In this document: positions 1 through 7,110 of the stretch, one piece after another
Position numbering within the stretch: the stretch's first letter is position 1
Layout: each line of letters begins with the position of its first letter
Source: Actinomycetota bacterium
Lineage (GTDB): Bacteria > Actinomycetota > Actinomycetes > Mycobacteriales > Mycobacteriaceae
NCBI GenBank assembly: GCA_018268465.1
Contig: JAFDWN010000010.1
Coordinates: forward strand, 27,664 to 91,663
DNA: 64,000 nt
Direction of reading: 5' to 3'
Position numbers and translations under genes: made by a program
Notes under the pieces: generated by a model
The model's input: the letters and a program-made list of their open reading frames with translations, nothing else
The model's database searches: none
What the model was told of the DNA's origin: nothing

Positions 1-550
1 CGAACGGTCCACCGGGCACCGGCACCGAGGTGCCCGCCAGACCCGGTCGGCCCGGCGGCAACGGCGCCCCCGCGTCCAGCAGTGCCGGACCCGACCTCAG
101 GTTCAGCGCCTGCAGCATCGTCTCGACATGCTGATTCTCGTGGCTGACGACCAGACCGAAGGGGAAGGTGGGGTCGGTTGCGCCCGCCGCGGGATCCCGG
201 TCGGCGGGCAGCGCGTCGAGGGCGTCGAGCGCCCTGCCCCGAACCGTTGCGCAGTACGCGCGGGCGTCGGCCGGTGGCAGCAGCGGCAGGGTCACCCGGC
301 TGGCGCGGCTGTGCACGAACGCGTCGTAGAGCTGGTCGACGGCGGGCGGCAACAGGCCGGGCACCTGGGGGTTGCCCGCACGCAGCAGCCACAGTTCCTC
401 CTGCTGGCCGATGTGCGCCAGATCCCACACCAGCGGACTCATCAGCGGGTCGTACTGGCGATGCAGTTCGGCGTCGTCGAAGTCGACGAGTCGCATCGTC
501 CGTTCGCGTGCCCTGGTCAGTTCCCGGGCGATCGTGTCACGCGAGGTCAC
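1..550 (-). CDS. egtB: Ergothioneine biosynthesis protein EgtB, 5' part (cut by window start)
   Basis: Iron-dependent sulfoxide synthase that joins gamma-glutamylcysteine (from EgtA) to hercynine during ergothioneine synthesis; cytosolic. Only the first 183 residues are in the window. The DinB-like N-terminal domain is visible with the three expected iron-ligand histidines: His46 (DLAHIGQQ) and His137/His141 ([10 protein letters not shown]). The GTG start at 550 is chosen because it lies 3 nt after the egtA stop and the nearby alternative GTG runs into a stop within a few codons. Coupled translation with egtA is likely. The formylglycine-enzyme-like C-terminal domain lies outside the window. 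Identification is secure; the start is fairly secure. Confidence 0.95.
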   Translation of the reverse strand, partial: MTSRDTIARELTRARERTMRLVDFDDAELHRQYDPLMSPLVWDLAHIGQQEELWLLRAGNPQVPGLLPPAVDQLYDAFVHSRASRVTLPLLPPADARAYCATVRGRALDALDALPADRDPAAGATDPTFPFGLVVSHENQHVETMLQALNLRSGPALLDAGAPLPPGRPGLAGTSVPVPGGPF

Positions 551-553
551 CGC

Positions 554-1849
554 TCACCTTCCGCAAAGTTGGCCGACCGCGCCGGCGATCCCGCACCGCA
601 CCGCACGATCGGCGACGTCGTCGCCGGGACAGCGCCCCTGCTGCACCGAACGCACGAGGAGGCTCATCGATTCCGCCAGCGCGCCGGGGGCGCGTTCGGC
701 GGCGGCCTGCACGCACCGGATGGCCGCCGCGTGCAGGCGCCGGTCGGCCAGGCCGACCCGGGCCGCCCGATCCCAGGCGGTGGCCACGGGCGCGGTGGCT
801 TCGGCGGCGATGCCGGCGGCCTCCGGATCGTCGAGCAGGGTGGCCATGGTGAACACCACGGCGGGCCAGACGTCATCGGGAACGCTGTCGAGGTAACGGA
901 TCTCCAGGAAACCGCGCGGGCGGACCGGCGGAAACAGCGTGGTCAGATGGTAGTCGAGGTCGTCCTCGGTGGGCCTGCGCCCGCCGAGGACCGCGCTGCC
1001 GTCCGCCCAGTCGGCGAATGGCACCCAGTTGGTCACCGCCATCGCGCCCGACGCCGACGTCGCCGATCGATCCGCGTCGCGCACCAGCATGACCGGTGCC
1101 CGCAGCGCATACCGGGCCCAGTCGCTGGCCGGATCGTCGCCGCTGGCCCCCAGGACCGGGCCGCAACGCGCCGAATCGAGTTGGCCCCACACCCGCTGGC
1201 GCGTGCTGCGCCAGCCCGTGAACGCGCCGCCCAGCAGGGGTGAATTGGCGGTGATCGCGATCATCGTCGGACCCAGCGCATGGGCGAGCCGCACCCGATC
1301 GGCCCACCCTCCACGCGCGCCCGCGTCCAGATTGACCTGCACGGATGCCGTCGACGTCATCATCGCGGCCCCGGCGGCTCCGGTGCCGCTGGCGGCGAAG
1401 AACCGTTCCATCGCCTGGTAGCGGGCCCCGGGGTTGATGCGCTTGGCCGGGCGCAACGGGTCGGCCCCGAGCAGCACCAGCGCCAGACCGGCGGCGGCGA
1501 ACGCGTCGCGCAGCACTGCACGGTCCCGCGCCATCGCCGCGATCGCGGGCACGGCGCCGTCGGCGGGAGGTCCGGACAGTTCGACAGCGCCGCCGGGTTC
1601 GACCGTGATTCGGCTGCCGCCCGGCAGTGCGCCGGCCGACGCGATCACGTCGGAGAGTTCCTCCCAGCCCGGGCGGCGCATGGGGTCGGCGACGTCGAAA
1701 CAGTGCGCCTCGAGTTCGATTCCCACCCGGCCCGGCGGACCGTCCAGCAGGCACCGCTCACCGATGTGGGCGGCGGCGTCGTTGGCGCTGCTGAACACCG
1801 CCGGAGCGGCGCGCACCCGTTCCCGGCGCGTACTGATGGGCAGGGTCAT
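554..1849 (-). CDS. egtA: Glutamate-cysteine ligase EgtA (ergothioneine pathway)
   Basis: ATP-dependent ligase making gamma-glutamylcysteine, the sulfur donor used by EgtB. The 431-residue protein shows the GCS2-type core: GIELEAHCFD near the N-terminus, the PGG(S)RITVEPGGAVELSGPP substrate loop, LGADPLRP, and the SVQVNLD and HALGPTMIAITANSP segments. The ATG at 1849 (MTLPISTRRE) is preferred: a purine-rich GGAGGGA lies about 10 nt upstream, and the in-frame extension upstream is arginine-rich and not conserved-looking. It is the first gene of the egtA-egtB unit; egtC, egtD and egtE would be expected beyond the left edge. The 190-nt stretch upstream (1850-2038) should hold the promoter, but I see no operator in it. 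Confidence 0.95.
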   Translation of the reverse strand: MTLPISTRRERVRAAPAVFSSANDAAAHIGERCLLDGPPGRVGIELEAHCFDVADPMRRPGWEELSDVIASAGALPGGSRITVEPGGAVELSGPPADGAVPAIAAMARDRAVLRDAFAAAGLALVLLGADPLRPAKRINPGARYQAMERFFAASGTGAAGAAMMTSTASVQVNLDAGARGGWADRVRLAHALGPTMIAITANSPLLGGAFTGWRSTRQRVWGQLDSARCGPVLGASGDDPASDWARYALRAPVMLVRDADRSATSASGAMAVTNWVPFADWADGSAVLGGRRPTEDDLDYHLTTLFPPVRPRGFLEIRYLDSVPDDVWPAVVFTMATLLDDPEAAGIAAEATAPVATAWDRAARVGLADRRLHAAAIRCVQAAAERAPGALAESMSLLVRSVQQGRCPGDDVADRAVRCGIAGAVGQLCGR

Positions 1850-2038
1850 TGAGAACCATCCCTCCGTGCCCCGGCGACTGCGACGCCGCGACCACTGGCC
1901 GACAGCCATGCCACCCCGGCTGGCCGACGAGGCGGGATCGGCCGATCACCGCCATGGTTCCCGTCTACCAGAGGGCACTGACAAATTCTCGCCGCGGAAG
2001 GTGACACGTCGATGTCGTGTACCCAAAAACGCCGACCG

Positions 2039-2695
2039 TTACTGCCCCAGGGTGTTCTGCATCGCACCCGCGAGCACGTTCACCGCGGGCCCGCCGTTAC
2101 CCGACTGGCACACCTTGGCCTGCAGCAGAACGTTCTCCCGTTTACGGGTGGTGAGGAAGCAACGGCGGTCGGTGCCCGCTTCCTGTTTGACCCAGTCCTC
2201 GTCGGTGGCGGTCGCGGGACCGCCGGTGAACGACCACACCTGCGTGGTGAAGTTGTCCAGATGCATCGCGGTGGTCTGGCCCGAACAGCCCACGGTGCGA
2301 TCGGTCACCCGGTGAAACGCCCGGTCGGCGGCGTCGGGTGTGGCGAACACGCCGACCGCCTGTTTGACGAAATGCGTGACGTCGGCCGCCGACGTCTGCG
2401 TCACCGCGCTGTTGAACGAGGCCAGATCCGGATCCTGGTACACCTCGGGCAGCCCGATATCGGCCCAGTTGTTGCAGACCGGGTTGTCGACGTAGAACGC
2501 CTGGACCGGCTCGGTGGACACCGACTCCCACGTCATCGGCGCACCGACGATGTTGCCCACCGAACCCTTGCCGAGCACGGCGTAGGAGACCACACCCGGA
2601 TCCGAGGGACGGGCCCAGGACGGTGGCGCCGGCGCCACGGCAACGACCGCGGCGCCGGCGACACTGAGACCCAGGGCCGCCACGGCGACCCGCAC
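2039..2695 (-). CDS. Secreted PknH-type sensor-domain protein
   Basis: A 218-residue exported protein with a cleavable signal peptide (MRVAVAALGLSVAGAAVVAV, cleavage likely after PPSWA). The mature part resembles the extracellular sensor domain of the mycobacterial kinase PknH (PF14032 family). It has four cysteines in the expected spacing (NPVCNNW, TVGCSGQ, RRCFLTT, AKVCQSG), which in that family form two disulfides. There is no kinase domain, so it is a free-standing sensor or lipoprotein-like domain, a common mycobacterial type with no fixed function. The GTG start lies 4 nt after the ohr stop, so the two are probably translationally coupled. Family assignment is good; ligand unknown. Confidence 0.8.
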   Translation of the reverse strand: MRVAVAALGLSVAGAAVVAVAPAPPSWARPSDPGVVSYAVLGKGSVGNIVGAPMTWESVSTEPVQAFYVDNPVCNNWADIGLPEVYQDPDLASFNSAVTQTSAADVTHFVKQAVGVFATPDAADRAFHRVTDRTVGCSGQTTAMHLDNFTTQVWSFTGGPATATDEDWVKQEAGTDRRCFLTTRKRENVLLQAKVCQSGNGGPAVNVLAGAMQNTLGQ

Positions 2696-2699
2696 GGAA

Positions 2700-3128
2700 C
2701 TACACCTTCGCCGACAGCGCGACGTCGATGTTTCCGCGGGTGGCCTTCGAATACGGGCAGAACTGGTGCGCCTTCTCCATCAGATCGTCGGCGACCGACT
2801 GCTCCAGCCCCGGCAGGTAGCCGATCAGGTTGGCGCTGATACCGAAGCCGCCCGCCGAATCCTTGCCGAACCCGACCTGTGCGGTGATGGCCGTGGCGTC
2901 GTCGAGCTGAACCTTCTCGTTCTTGGCGATCAGGCGCAGCGCGCCGAGGAAACAGGCCGAGTAGCCGGCCGAGAACAGCAGCTCGGGGTTGACACCCTCG
3001 CCGCTGCCGCCCATCTCCTTCGGCGGACGTGCGTCGAGGTCGATCTTTCCGTCGGCCGACTTGATGTGGCCGTCGCGGCCGCCGCCGGTCGCGGTCGACT
3101 CCGCCGTGTAAACAACGTCGATGCTCAT
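2700..3128 (-). CDS. ohr: Organic hydroperoxide resistance protein, OsmC/Ohr family
   Basis: Thiol peroxidase that reduces organic hydroperoxides in the cytosol. The 142-residue product has both Ohr cysteines in context: the peroxidatic Cys in LFSAGYSACFLGAL and the resolving Cys in QFCPYSKATRG. It also has the N-terminal YTAESTATGGGRDGH motif typical of Ohr. The ATG at 3128 (MSIDVVYTAE) is chosen because AAAGGGAG sits about 11 nt upstream; a GTG at 3140 would overlap that ribosome site. No ohrR gene is adjacent. A short palindrome TGTATACA (3155-3162) lies 27 nt upstream of the start and could be an operator. It probably forms one transcript with the downstream sensor-domain gene. Confidence 0.92.
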   Translation of the reverse strand: MSIDVVYTAESTATGGGRDGHIKSADGKIDLDARPPKEMGGSGEGVNPELLFSAGYSACFLGALRLIAKNEKVQLDDATAITAQVGFGKDSAGGFGISANLIGYLPGLEQSVADDLMEKAHQFCPYSKATRGNIDVALSAKV

Positions 3129-3203
3129 GAGTAGTGCCACTCCCTTTCGCGGTGTGTATACAACCGCTCTCGATCATGCCAGCCGTGTCGATAGGGGCAA
3201 GGT

Positions 3204-3223
3204 CCGCCCGGGTCCGCGGGCGG
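3204..3223 (-). terminator. Hairpin downstream of katA
   Basis: Perfect 7-bp inverted repeat (CCGCCCG / CGGGCGG) with a 6-nt loop, starting about 40 nt past the catalase stop on the minus strand. No U-tract follows, as is common for mycobacterial terminator-like stems. It separates katA from ohr transcription. Confidence 0.45.
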
Positions 3224-3264
3224 CTGATCGGTGCCGGTACCCGCCGTCGCGTGCGGTTCAACGG

Positions 3265-4713
3265 TCACTGGGCGTTGCCGCGCACGCCCTCTTCGACGGC
3301 CTTGCCCAGATCCGGGTCGACGTTGCGCCAGTAGTCGAACACCCGTGACAGCACGGGTTCGCGCACCCCCTTGGACACGTGCCCGACGATGTTGTGCGCC
3401 AGGCGGTCACGGGCGGCGTCGTCGAGCACTTCGCGGACCATGGCGCCGGCCTGGCCCCAGTCGTCGTCGTCGGTGCGCAGCGTGTACGCGCGGCGCACCA
3501 TGTCGCCGTCGGACAGCCAGTGCACCTCGGCGGCACGCGCGGCGTCGGCCACCGGGCCGCCCATCGAATTCGGCGCGTACACGGGGTCGGCGACGTTGCG
3601 GATGCGCATCGCGCCGTCCTTGGAGTAGCTGCGCACCTCCACCTTCGGCTCGTTCACCGGAATCTGCTTGTAATTCACCCCCAGCCGGGCGCGGTGGGCG
3701 TCGGAGTAGGAAAAGCCGCGGGCCAGCAGCATCTTGTCCGGGCTCAAGCCGGTGCCGGGGACGATGTTGTTCGGCTCGAATGCCGCCTGCTCGATCTCGG
3801 CGTGGTAGTCGGTGACATTGCGGTCCAGCGTCAAACGCCCGACCTCCCGCAACGGGTAGTCGCCGTGCGGCCACACCTTGGTCAGGTCGAACGGATTGAA
3901 CCGGTAGGTCTTGGCCTCCTCGAACGGCATCACCTGCACGTGCAGCGTCCAGCTGGGGAAGTCACCGCGCTCAATCGAGTCGTACAGATCCCGCTGGTGG
4001 TAGTCGCCGTCCGCACCCGCCAGCCGGTCCCCCTCCTCCTGGGTGAGGAACTCGATGCCCTGATCGGTCTTGAAATGGTATTTCACCCAGAACAGCTCGC
4101 CGGCTGCGTTGAGCCAGCTGTAGGTGTGGCTGGAGTAGCCGTTCATGTGGCGCCAGGACTTCGGTATCCCACGGTCACCCATCAGCCAGGTGACCTGATG
4201 CGCCGACTCCGGCGACAGCGTCCAGAAATCCCACTGCATGTGGTGGTCGCGCAGATTGGTCGCCTGCATCCGCTTCTGGCTGCGGATGAAATTCTGGAAC
4301 TTCAGCGGGTCGCGGATGAAGAACACCGGGGTGTTGTTGCCGACCATGTCGAAGTTGCCCTCGCTGGTGTAGAACTTCAGCGCGAAACCGCGCGGGTCGC
4401 GCCACGTGTCGGGACTGCCCCGCTCACCTGCGACGGTCGAGAACCGGATCAGGGTGTCGGTCCTGGTGCCCGGCGCGAAGACCGCGGCCCGGGTGAACGC
4501 GCTGACGTCGCCGGTCACCTCGAAGTGACCGAAAGCGCCGCCGCCCTTGGCGTGCGGCTGGCGTTCGGGGATGCGCTCCCGGTTGAAGTTCGCCATCTGT
4601 TCGATCAGGTAGTGGTCGTTCAACACGATCGGGCCGTCGGGACCGACGGTCAGCGAATGCTCGACGCTGGGTACCGGGGCTCCGCCGTCCGTCGTCGCGA
4701 ACTTCTCCGTCAT
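3265..4713 (-). CDS. katA: Monofunctional heme catalase (clade 3 small-subunit type)
   Basis: Converts hydrogen peroxide to water and oxygen. The 482-residue length fits small-subunit catalases, without the C-terminal flavodoxin-like domain of large HPII enzymes. Key residues are visible: catalytic His54 ([12 protein letters not shown]), the distal Asn in [13 protein letters not shown] (residues 124-133) and the proximal heme-ligand Tyr336 in [10 protein letters not shown]. The NADPH-binding region around [10 protein letters not shown] is also recognisable. The ATG at 4713 follows a purine-rich GAGATGAG stretch. A 20-bp sequence repeated in tandem lies 135 nt upstream. Together with ohr it makes this a peroxide-defence neighbourhood. 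The symbol katA is by family only. Confidence 0.95.
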   Translation of the reverse strand: MTEKFATTDGGAPVPSVEHSLTVGPDGPIVLNDHYLIEQMANFNRERIPERQPHAKGGGAFGHFEVTGDVSAFTRAAVFAPGTRTDTLIRFSTVAGERGSPDTWRDPRGFALKFYTSEGNFDMVGNNTPVFFIRDPLKFQNFIRSQKRMQATNLRDHHMQWDFWTLSPESAHQVTWLMGDRGIPKSWRHMNGYSSHTYSWLNAAGELFWVKYHFKTDQGIEFLTQEEGDRLAGADGDYHQRDLYDSIERGDFPSWTLHVQVMPFEEAKTYRFNPFDLTKVWPHGDYPLREVGRLTLDRNVTDYHAEIEQAAFEPNNIVPGTGLSPDKMLLARGFSYSDAHRARLGVNYKQIPVNEPKVEVRSYSKDGAMRIRNVADPVYAPNSMGGPVADAARAAEVHWLSDGDMVRRAYTLRTDDDDWGQAGAMVREVLDDAARDRLAHNIVGHVSKGVREPVLSRVFDYWRNVDPDLGKAVEEGVRGNAQ

Positions 4714-4847
4714 CTGTCACTCATCTCCTCGTGGGTGTCGCGGCCGTGCTGACGAGATGGGCCGCCGACTCATCCACAAGGTGGTTCCCCGACACGGCCG
4801 CGACACAAACCCCCCAGACCGCCCGGTGACGCCGCGAGTCCGCGCGA

Positions 4848-4887
4848 ACACCGTTCGCGATACGCACACACCGTTCGCGATACGCAC
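4848..4887. repeat. Two perfect tandem 20-bp repeats upstream of katA
   Basis: The 20-mer ACACCGTTCGCGATACGCAC occurs twice head to tail (4848-4867 and 4868-4887) in the gap between the catalase start (4713) and the proline-rich gene (stop 4920). Each copy contains the self-complementary TCGCGA. Spacing of 20 bp puts the copies about two helical turns apart, as expected for a pair of bound regulator dimers. An operator role is an inference. Confidence 0.6.
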
Positions 4888-4919
4888 ACCGGCACCGAGC
4901 GGCCTACGGGCCGGAGCGG

Positions 4920-5318
4920 TCAGGGTCGAGAGGGCCCCGGGGCCGCCGGTCCACCCGGCGCAGGGGGCTGCGGCAACTGGAAGGCCGGGCCGCCGGGGAA
5001 GACGAACGGCGGACCCGGCCGTTCCATCGGCATCATCGGCGCCCGGTCGCGGAACTCCGCGAACCGGTGATGCCCGCCACCGGACTGTCTGCCCAGCGCG
5101 AACCCTGTGAAGAAGACGACCGCCACGATGAAGACCACACCCGCGACGATGACCACCCACGCCGCCGCCTTGTAGAGCCGGTTGGATCGATGTTCGGCGG
5201 GCGCGGGCCTGCGGTCGGGCGCCGGTGCGACGTAGCTCGGCGGTGCGGGCGGGGGTGGTGGCGGCACCGTGGCCACGGGGCCCGTCGCCGGTTCGGAGGA
5301 CGATTGCGGTTCGGTCAT
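4920..5318 (-). CDS. Proline-rich single-pass membrane protein
   Basis: Small protein of about 132 residues, function unknown. It has a cytosolic N-terminal region rich in Pro and Ala (PPPPPPAPPSYVAPAP), one strong membrane segment (AAWVVIVAGVVFIVAVVFFTG), then a His/Arg-containing and Pro/Gly-rich extracytoplasmic tail (FVFPGGPAFQLPQPPAPGG). Proline-rich membrane proteins at this position are known in mycobacteria (Rv3705A/Rv3706c area, from memory). The ATG at 5318 (MTEPQSSS) gives the most natural N-terminus, but GCGAGG abuts it too closely; ATG 5327 or GTG 5345 are alternatives. No enzymatic motif is seen. Confidence 0.65.
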   Translation of the reverse strand: MTEPQSSSEPATGPVATVPPPPPPAPPSYVAPAPDRRPAPAEHRSNRLYKAAAWVVIVAGVVFIVAVVFFTGFALGRQSGGGHHRFAEFRDRAPMMPMERPGPPFVFPGGPAFQLPQPPAPGGPAAPGPSRP

Positions 5319-5345
5319 ACCTCGCATGATGCCCAGCTCAATCAC

Positions 5346-5868
5346 AGGATCAGTTAGGTCCTCGATATGAATTGGCTGTGAAGGTCGGCAGCCCCTCGCG
5401 GCGGCTGCGGACGGCCCGAATCCGTGGCCGCGGTGTCGGCGCGGTCACGGCGAGAATAAAACGCCACCCGGTGGCGTTGTGATGGCCAGTTCGGCCCGTT
5501 GATTTCATCCCCCGAGCGGCGGGCCGAACACCACTATATATTCCGACGAGTGCGAAAGCGACTGGATAACAACGGATTCCACAGCGGTGTCCGGGGTTTT
5601 CGGCTGCGCGGACTGCGATGCCGCGATCCGGCCGCCGACCAGGTTCGCGGCGCGGGCGCCCGGTGGAGGCCAAGCTGTCCGGGGCCGTTGAGCTTGCTGC
5701 CAATCCGCCGTGAAGTGTTCGCATCCGCGCCGATGTGCGCTGTGATGGGTGCAGGGATACTCGCCGAACGTGCGCGGCCGCCGCGTTTGTGCCGGGTGTC
5801 CCCCGCGAGCACCCCCGGTTCTCCCCTGTCCGGGGGTGCTCAGCACATCCGGGGCCGGCGCGGCATCC
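5346..5868. other. Gene-free stretch between proline-rich gene and thiolase
   Basis: About 520 bp with no convincing gene. Open frames exist on both strands but are arginine-rich GC artefacts without ribosome sites or recognisable motifs. It contains an AT-richer pocket (ACTATATATTCC near 5530) and a strong hairpin (5807-5841). It marks the left edge of the ketone-carboxylation island. Confidence 0.6.
5807..5841 (-). terminator. Strong hairpin downstream of thiolase
   Basis: Perfect 12-bp inverted repeat GAGCACCCCCGG / CCGGGGGTGCTC with an 11-nt loop, 28 nt past the thiolase stop on the minus strand. No U-tract. It is a likely terminator for the thiolase transcript at the island edge. Confidence 0.6.
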
Positions 5869-7047
5869 TCAGCTGGTGCCGAGCAGAGTGGCGTAGTTGG
5901 CCACCGCGAGTCCGCCCATGTTGTGCACCAGCCCCAGCGTCGGCGCGGCCAGCTGCATTCCGGCGGCCCGGCCGGACAGCTGCAGCGCCGCCAGCACATG
6001 CTGTGAGACCCCCGTCGCACCCACCGGGTGCCCCTTGGCTTTGAGTCCACCCGAGACGTTGACCGGCAACTTCCCGTCGGGCAGCACCCACCCCTCCTCG
6101 ATCGCTCGGCGTCCTTCGCCCCGGGCGGTCAGTCCGAGCATCTCGTAGCAGATGAGTTCGGCGATCGTGAAGCAGTCGTGCACCTCGGCGAAGGACACAT
6201 CGGAGATGTCCGCGTCGGCCATATCCAGTGCGCTGCCCACCGCCCTGCGTCCGCCGGCGAATTCGAGCACATCCCGGCGATCCGCCTCGAGGTTGTCGTT
6301 GGCGTGGCCGAAGCCGAGCACCACGGCCAGCGGATCCACGGGATCCCGCCGCAGGATCAGCGCGGCCGCGCCGTCGCTCACCAATGAGCAGTCCGTGCGT
6401 CGCAGCGGGTCGGCCACCACCGGGTTGCGTTCGGAGACGGTGGAACAGAATTCGACGCCGAGATCCTTGCGGATCTGCGCCCACGGATTGGCGCAGCCGT
6501 TGCGGTGATTCTTCGCTGCGATACTGCCCAGCACGTCGCCGAGCCACGCCTGCGCACCGAAGCGCTCCCCGTACCGGCGTGCCACGTCTGCGAAGATACC
6601 CGCGAAACCCGCCGGCGAATCGGTGCCCGCCAGAACGGGATCGGCACCCAACAGCGCCTGCGACACCTGCGCGCCGGACGCATGGGTCATCTTCTCGACG
6701 CCCACCACCAGCACGGTGTCGGCCAGCCCCGACAGGATCGCCCGAAAACCCTGGTGCACCGCCGCCGAACCCGACGCACACGCGTTCTCCACCCGGGTCA
6801 TCGGGATGCCCCACAACGCCGACTCCGCGGAGAGCGGCAGCGACGAGGGGAAGGCGAACGGTGTGAGGCCACTGTTGAACTGCGATACGAACACCTCGTC
6901 GATCTCCGCCGGTTCGACCCCGGCGTCCTTGATCGCAGCGACGGTCACCTGGCCGACAAGGCTTGCCACGGTTTCGTCTTCGAGTTTTCCGAACGGAGTG
7001 TGCGCGACACCGACGATTCCGATGTTCGACGTCAGAGATGGGGTCAT
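5869..7047 (-). CDS. Thiolase (acetyl-CoA acetyltransferase, SCP-x-like subtype)
   Basis: Predicted to cleave 3-oxoacyl-CoA, here probably acetoacetyl-CoA, with CoA to acetyl-CoA units. The 392-residue protein has the thiolase landmarks: nucleophile Cys90 in VENACASGSAAVHQG, the HDCFTIAEL block and the C-terminal GGLKAKGHPVGATG. The HDCF form is typical of the SCP-x/type-II-like thiolase group rather than classical AtoB, so the exact substrate is open. Start ATG 7047 is preferred (MTPSLTSNIGIVGVA). Its upstream region holds a half-conserved copy (7083-7099) of the palindrome found in front of the carboxylase operon, linking it to the same regulator. Last step of the proposed ketone pathway. 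Confidence 0.88.
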   Translation of the reverse strand: MTPSLTSNIGIVGVAHTPFGKLEDETVASLVGQVTVAAIKDAGVEPAEIDEVFVSQFNSGLTPFAFPSSLPLSAESALWGIPMTRVENACASGSAAVHQGFRAILSGLADTVLVVGVEKMTHASGAQVSQALLGADPVLAGTDSPAGFAGIFADVARRYGERFGAQAWLGDVLGSIAAKNHRNGCANPWAQIRKDLGVEFCSTVSERNPVVADPLRRTDCSLVSDGAAALILRRDPVDPLAVVLGFGHANDNLEADRRDVLEFAGGRRAVGSALDMADADISDVSFAEVHDCFTIAELICYEMLGLTARGEGRRAIEEGWVLPDGKLPVNVSGGLKAKGHPVGATGVSQHVLAALQLSGRAAGMQLAAPTLGLVHNMGGLAVANYATLLGTS

Positions 7048-7082
7048 TCCTCTGACGCTAGGCGCCGAACGCCGTCGCCGGA

Positions 7083-7099
7083 TGTCCCAATTCTGCACA
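7083..7099. promoter_or_regulatory. Candidate activator site upstream of thiolase
   Basis: TGTCCCAATTCTGCACA, ending 36 nt before the thiolase start. Its left half TGTCCCA is identical to, and its right half similar to, the perfect palindrome at 9031-9047 (12 of 17 positions match). Proposed low-affinity site for the adjacent activator; inference only. Confidence 0.4.
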
Positions 7100-7110
7100 G
7101 TGCGAGGGGA

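Noticed and set aside
5499-6044. Plus-strand open frame in the gene-free stretch before the thiolase
   Set aside because: Arg/Pro-rich, runs into the thiolase gene in antisense, and shows no conserved motif.
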